Source: DATARH01 sp963847345
GTDB lineage: Bacteria; Pseudomonadota; Alphaproteobacteria; ATCC43930; CGMCC-115725
Direction: 5' to 3'
Assembly: GCA_963847345.1 (NCBI GenBank)
Contig: CAWJZU010000022.1
Span: 186,001 to 250,000 of the forward strand
Length of the DNA: 64,000 bases
Shown here: positions 59,305 through 64,000 of the stretch, piece after piece
How the letters are laid out: the number at the start of each line of letters is the position of its first letter
Numbering within the stretch: position 1 is the stretch's first letter
Made by a program: the position numbers and the translations under genes
The notes under the pieces: model-generated
Seen by the model: only the letters and a program-made list of their open reading frames with translations
Told to the model about the DNA's origin: nothing
Databases searched by the model: none

Positions 59305-61987
59305 ATGTCGATCCGAAATTTGCAAAAACTGTTCCGGCCGCGCAGCGTTGCGCTGATCGGCGCCAGCGAGCGGCCGGGCTCGGTGGGCGCGGTTGTCGCG
59401 CGCAACCTAGCTTCGTGCCGGGTTCAAGGGAGACTTGCTGCTGGTCAACCCGCATTTGACCAGCCTCGATGGCGTCCCGGTGCATCGCGACATCGCCAGC
59501 CTGCAGCACCCGCCCGACCTCGCGGTCATCGCCACCCCGCCCTACACGGTGCCGGGCCTTGTCGCCGAACTCGGCGCGCGCGGCACACGGGCCGCCATCG
59601 TGATCACAGCCGGGTTCGGCGAACTCGGCGAACAAGGTGGGGCGCTGCAGCGCGCCACGCTCGACGCCGCACGCCCATACCTGCTGCGCCTGATCGGGCC
59701 GAACTGCGTCGGGCTGATCGTCCCCGGCATCGGCCTCGACGCGAGCTTCGCGCATCTCGCGCCGCCTCCCGGCGACATCGCCTTTGTCAGCCAGTCCGGT
59801 GCGATGATCACGGCGATGCTCGATTGGGCGGCGCCGCGCGGCATCGGGTTTTCCCATGTCGTCTCGCTCGGCGACATGGCCGATGTCGATTTCGGCGACA
59901 TGCTCGATTGGCTCGCGACCGAGCAGCGTACAAGCGCGATCCTGCTGTACGCCGAGGGCGTCACGCACGGCCGCAAATTCATGTCGGCGGCGCGCGCCGC
60001 GGCGCGGCTGAAACCGGTGCTGGTGCTGAAGGCCGGGTGTTCGCAGCAAGGTGCGCGCGCGGCGGCATCCCATACCGGCATGCTGGCGGGTAGCGACCGG
60101 GTCTATGACGCCGCCTTTCGCCGCGCCGGCATGCTGCGGGTCGCGACGATGGCCGAGCTGTTCGACGCGGTCGAGACGCTCGCGTTGACCGGCGAGCAGA
60201 ACGGCGACCGGGTCGCGATCCTGACCAATGGCGGCGGCGCCGGCGTTCTCGCGACCGACGCGCTGGCCGCGCAAGGCGGACGGCTCGCGGAGCTGTCGCC
60301 CGCGACGATTGCGCGGCTCGACCGGGTGCTGCCGCCGACCTGGAGCCGCGGCAATCCCGGTGGATATTATCGGCGACGCGCCGGGAGCGCGCTATGCGGC
60401 CGCACTCGAGGCGTTGTTCGCCGATGAGGGGGTCGATGCGGTCCTGGCGCTGAACTGTCCGACGGCGCTGGCGGCTCCGGAGGAGGCGGCGCGAGCGGTG
60501 ATCGAGGCGATGGCGTCGCTGCCCGCCGCGACGCGGCGCGGCCGCAATCTGTTTACCGCCTGGCTTGGGGCACATTCGGCGGCACCGGCGCGCGCACTGT
60601 TCAACGCGGCAAGAGTGCCAACCTACGATACGTCCGGAGGACGCCGTCGCCGCGCTCTTGCACCGCGTGCGCTATCAGCACAATCAGGCGCTGTTGATGG
60701 AAACGCCGCCAGGCCGGCCCGAGGTCGATACCGCCGACCCCGACGCGGCCCGCACCGCGATCGCCGCCGCGGTCGCGGAGGGCCGCTCATGGCTCGACCT
60801 GTCCAAGGTCGCAGCGGTGCTCGACGCCTATCGCATCCCACGTCCGGCTTCGCGCATTGCCGCCGACCCCGATGAGGCCGCCGCCGTCGCGGCAGCGGTC
60901 GGGTTCCCGGTTGCGCTGAAAATCCGCTCGCCGGACATCATCCATAAATCGGATGTCGGCGGGATCGCGCTCGGGCTCGCCGACCCTGCCGCCGTGCGAA
61001 ACGCCGCTGTCGCGATGCTTGCCCGCGTCGGCAACGCGCAGCCGCAAGCCCGGCTCGACGGGTTTCTCGTGCAGCAGATGGCGCAGACCGATAACTGGCA
61101 TCGAGCTGCTCGCCGGCATCGCCGACGACCCGGTGTTCGGGCCGGTGATCCTGTTCGGGCAAGGCGGCAGCGCGGTCGAGATCATCGACGACAGCGCCGT
61201 CGGGCTGCCGCCGCTCAATCTGCTGCTGGCGCGCGCCCAGATGACCCGCACCCGCGTGTGGCGGCTGTTGCAGGGCTATCGCGGCAAGCCGCCCGCGGCT
61301 GTCGATGCGATCGGCGACATACTGATCCGACTGGGCCGGCTCGCCGCCGAGCACCCGGAAATTCGCGAACTCGACATCAACCCGCTGCTCGCTGACGCGG
61401 CCGGCGTGATCGCGGTCGATGCGAGGATCCGGGTGGCGCCGACGGCACCCGGTGCCTCGCGCCTGGCGATCGCGCCATACCCAAGGGAGCTGGCCGGCCG
61501 GACGCAGCTGCGCGACGGCGCCGAGATCGAGTTGCGCCCGATCCGGCCCGAGGACGAGCCGCTGTTGCACGATCTCGTCGCGCATATGACCGCGGAGGAT
61601 CTCCGGCGACGCTTTCTGGCGCCGATCCGCGGCTTGTCGCATCAGCTTGCGGCGCGGCTGACGCAGATCGACTACGATCGCGAGATGGCGCTTGTCGCAA
61701 CTGAAGGCGGTACTGTGCTTGGCATCGCGCGCTACTCTGCCGACCCCGACCGCCTACAGGCCGAATACGCGGTCGCAGTGCGCAGCGACTGGAAGGGGCG
61801 CGGCGTCGGCTATGCGCTGATGCGGCGGCTGATCGAGATCGCCCGGCAATACGCGATCGGCGAACTGGTCGGCGATGTGCTGCGCGAAAACGAGCCGATG
61901 CTGGCGATGTGCCGCGAACTCGGCTTCGAGATCCACGCCGACCCGCACGACGCCGCGTTGATGCGAGTCCGCAAACCGCTCGGCTAA
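59305..61987 (+). CDS. ADP-forming acyl-CoA synthetase/GNAT fusion (Pat-like), four frameshifts
   Basis: Domains run in order: CoA-binding (SVALIGASERPGSVGAVVA), succinyl-CoA-ligase-like (FVSQSGAMITAML, with ASHTGMLAGSDRVYDAAF carrying the likely phospho-His), ATP-grasp (GFPVALKIRSPDIIHKSDVG) and a C-terminal GNAT domain (VRSDWKGRGVGYALMRRL). This is the layout of protein acetyltransferases such as Pat/YfiQ and of related acyl-CoA synthetases. Extra bases near 59421, 60357, 60635 and 61088 move the frame four times, each by +1 (at 60357 AATCCCGG for AATCCGG). Nothing else is damaged. Repaired length is about 893 residues from ATG 59305. The kept His suggests the synthetase part could be active. 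Confidence 0.85.
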
Positions 61988-62174
61988 TGCAGGCTCGCCG
62001 ATCGGAGCAAACGGAAGAAGGCGGGAGGCGTGCACGCACCGGACTATCCGTCGGCCTCGCCTATTGCTACCAATCGGCCGGGAGTCTGCCGAATCCCCTC
62101 CCCTGCCCCGCTCTCACCCGGCCGGCGGGAAAAGCGATGGCGAGGGGTACCCACCTGCAACGAGACCGCTGCCG

Positions 62175-63302
62175 ATGAGCGAGATCACCCCGATCACGAT
62201 GCCGAAATGGGGTCTGACGATGACCGAGGGCAAGGTCCTCGGCTGGCTGAAGAAGGAGGGCGACAGCTACCGCGCCGGCGAGGAATTGCTCGAGATCGAG
62301 ACGACCAAGATCACCAACGTCTTCGAGGCCAGTGAGCCGGGGACGTTGCGCCGCATCGTCGCCGCTTCCGGCGCGACATTGCCGATCGGCGCGCTGCTCG
62401 CGGTCGCGGCGCCGTCCGGCGTGCCCGACAGCGACATCGACGCCTTTGTCGCCGGGTTCGTCGCACCCGAGCCGGCCTCGGATGAGGCCGCGACCGAGGC
62501 CGGCGACATCGCGCCGCGCGAGATCGAGGCGGGCGGAAGACGGTTGCGGCTGCTCGATATCGGCAGCGGTACGGAGACGCCGATCGTGCTCGTGCACGGG
62601 TTCGGTGGCGATCTCAATGATTGGATGTTCAACCATTCGGCGCTGGCCGGGAAACATCGCGCGATCGCGCTGGATCTGCCAGGGCATGGCGGCTCGGTCA
62701 AAGAGGTCGGAGCCGGCGATGCTGAGACCTTCGCCGCCGCCGTTTCGGATGCGCTAGCCGTCCTCGCGATCGACCGCTTCCACATTGTCGGGCACTCGAT
62801 GGGCGGCGCGATCGCGCTGGTGCTGGCCGGGCGAATGCCGCAACGCATCGCCTCAATAACGCTGATCGCCTCGGCCGGGCTGGGCCCCGAGATAAACGGT
62901 ACTTTTATCGACGGCTACGTGAAAATTCAGCGGCGGCGCGAGGCGCAGCAGGTGCTTGCCGCTGTCGTGCACGATCCGTCGCTGGTCAGCCGCGCGATGA
63001 TCGAGGAGACGCTGCGATACAGACGGCTCGACGGGGTTCAGGCGGCGCTCGACACGATCGCGCGCGCCTGGTTCGCCGGCGATCGCCAGTCGCTCGATCT
63101 GCGGCCGGCCCTCGGCGCTTTATCGGCGCCGACGCAGATCATCTGGGGCCGAGACGATCGCATCATACCGGTCGCGCACGCCGAGGCGCTCGCGGGCAAA
63201 ATGCCCACGCATATCCTCGACGCGGTCGGGCACATTCCACAGATGGAGAAAGCAGGCGAGGTCAACCGGCTGATCGCCGCCTTTGTCGAGGCCAACCCCT
63301 AA
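62175..63302 (+). CDS. AcoC-like protein: lipoyl domain fused to alpha/beta hydrolase
   Basis: A 375-residue protein from ATG 62175. The N-terminal lipoyl domain (ITMPKWGLTMTEGKVLGWL) has the lipoyl-Lys45 in LEIETTKITNVFEA. After a short linker (FVAPEPASDEAATEAGDIA) comes an alpha/beta hydrolase: VLVHGFGGDLNDWMFN, nucleophile in VGHSMGGAIAL, acidic residue in IIWGRDDRIIP and His in DAVGHIPQME. This is the layout of the acetoin dehydrogenase E2 component AcoC. E1 (acoA/acoB) and E3 genes are not in the window. Its stop overlaps the next gene by one base. Confidence 0.88.
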   Translation: MSEITPITMPKWGLTMTEGKVLGWLKKEGDSYRAGEELLEIETTKITNVFEASEPGTLRRIVAASGATLPIGALLAVAAPSGVPDSDIDAFVAGFVAPEPASDEAATEAGDIAPREIEAGGRRLRLLDIGSGTETPIVLVHGFGGDLNDWMFNHSALAGKHRAIALDLPGHGGSVKEVGAGDAETFAAAVSDALAVLAIDRFHIVGHSMGGAIALVLAGRMPQRIASITLIASAGLGPEINGTFIDGYVKIQRRREAQQVLAAVVHDPSLVSRAMIEETLRYRRLDGVQAALDTIARAWFAGDRQSLDLRPALGALSAPTQIIWGRDDRIIPVAHAEALAGKMPTHILDAVGHIPQMEKAGEVNRLIAAFVEANP

Positions 63303-64000
63303 TGCCGGCAGCAGCGAAACCGACCGTCCTGCGCCTCGCCGCCGATCTCGCAGCGGCGCGAACATCGAGCCGCGAGTTGGTCGAGGCGGCGCTGGCGCGC
63401 ATCGCCGACCCGGCAGGCGAAGGGGTGCGAAGCTTTGTGAAGGTCTATGCCGACAGCGCCCGCACAGCGGCCGATGCGCAGGACCGCCTGCGCCGGGCCG
63501 GCTACGTCGCCTCGCTGCTCGCCGGGCCTGCCGGTATCGATCAAGGATCTGTTCGATGTCGCCGGCGAGGTCAGCCTTGCCGGCTCGAAGGCACTCGACG
63601 ACATGCCACCCGCCAGCAGCGACGCACCGGTCGTCGCGCGGCTACGCGCTGCCGGTGCCGTGCTGATCGGCCGCACCAACATGACCGAATTCGCGTTTTC
63701 CGGCGTCGGCATCAATCCGCATTACGGCACGCCCGGCAACCCCCACGACCGCCGCCTGATCCCCGGCGGATCGTCCTCCGGCGCCGCGGTGTCGGTGGGA
63801 GACGGGCAGGCTGTCGTCGCAATCGGCAGCGATACCGGCGGCTCGGTGCGCATCCCGGCAGCTCTGTGCGGCCTCGCCGGGTTCAAGCCGACGCAGCGCC
63901 GCATCCCGCGCGATGGCGTCGTGCCGCTCTCGACGACGCTCGAACTCGATCGGCCCGCTCGCCAACAGCATTGCCTGCTGTGCGATAGCCGACGCGGTCA
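63302..64000 (+). CDS. Amidase-signature enzyme, cut by window edge, two frameshifts
   Basis: The start at ATG 63302 (MPAAAKPTVLRLAADLAAAR) overlaps the preceding TAA. The Ser-Ser-Lys triad is visible: Lys in LPVSIKDLFDVAGEV, the Gly/Ser motif in PGGSSSGAAVSVGDG and nucleophile Ser in GSDTGGSVRIPAALCG. One extra G near 63525 (GCCGGGCCTG for GCCGGCCTG) and one extra A near 63943 (CGAACTCG for CGACTCG) shift the frame. The repaired end reads TTLDSIGPLANSIACCAIAD. It may be a GatA paralogue or an AtzF/biuret-type amidase; the missing C-terminus prevents a choice. Confidence 0.85.

Overview
The window reads as a high-GC alphaproteobacterial chromosome fragment. Supporting signs are the argD-argF-hslO order, the gltB/gltD pair, and a central exopolysaccharide locus of the PEP-CTERM/exosortase type. 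No tRNA, rRNA, CRISPR array, transposase or phage gene was seen. Identifications are from reading translated sequence and recalling families; no search was run.

Layout. 1-8.8 kb: nitrogen and arginine metabolism plus a redox chaperone (gltB partial, gltD, argD, argF, hslO), with a wrecked DUF1640 gene between gltB and gltD. 9-15.8 kb: a mixed block (Asp-box propeller protein, aldo/keto reductase, small secreted protein, branched-chain-amino-acid-type binding protein, DUF4239 membrane protein, DUF1932 dehydrogenase, panB). 16.1-48.4 kb: the polysaccharide locus, with polymerase/ligase and flippase, nucleotide-sugar genes (TviB-type dehydrogenase, UDP-glucuronate epimerase, GalE-like epimerase, WecB), three glycosyltransferases, two FemAB/GNAT-like proteins, the initiating sugar transferase, the PrsK/PrsR sigma-54 two-component system, a PEP-CTERM protein, two PrsT-like TPR proteins, an asparagine-synthase-type amidotransferase and a lytic-transglycosylase-like protein. 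48.7-52 kb: an unknown protein, a GST, a SnoaL-like pseudogene and a Tat-exported lactonase-type propeller. 52.2-58.5 kb: a giant repetitive RTX protein. 59.3-64 kb: an ADP-forming acyl-CoA synthetase/GNAT fusion, an AcoC-like lipoyl-hydrolase and a partial amidase.

How it fits together. PrsK and PrsR should activate sigma-54 promoters. A well-spaced -24/-12 element lies about 70 bp upstream of the one PEP-CTERM gene. The sugar genes point to a polymer with uronic or aminouronic acids, which the amidotransferase may amidate. No exosortase, outer-membrane export protein or chain-length protein is visible, so the locus is incomplete here.

Sequence condition. About sixteen otherwise intact reading frames or gene segments are broken by a single extra base each time, mostly a doubled base. 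This uniform +1 pattern suggests assembly or read error more than decay. Two loci (DUF1640 and SnoaL-like) carry mixed damage and look like real pseudogenes. An in-frame TAG in the sugar transferase and a Glu-to-Lys change at the catalytic position of the lytic transglycosylase need read-level confirmation.
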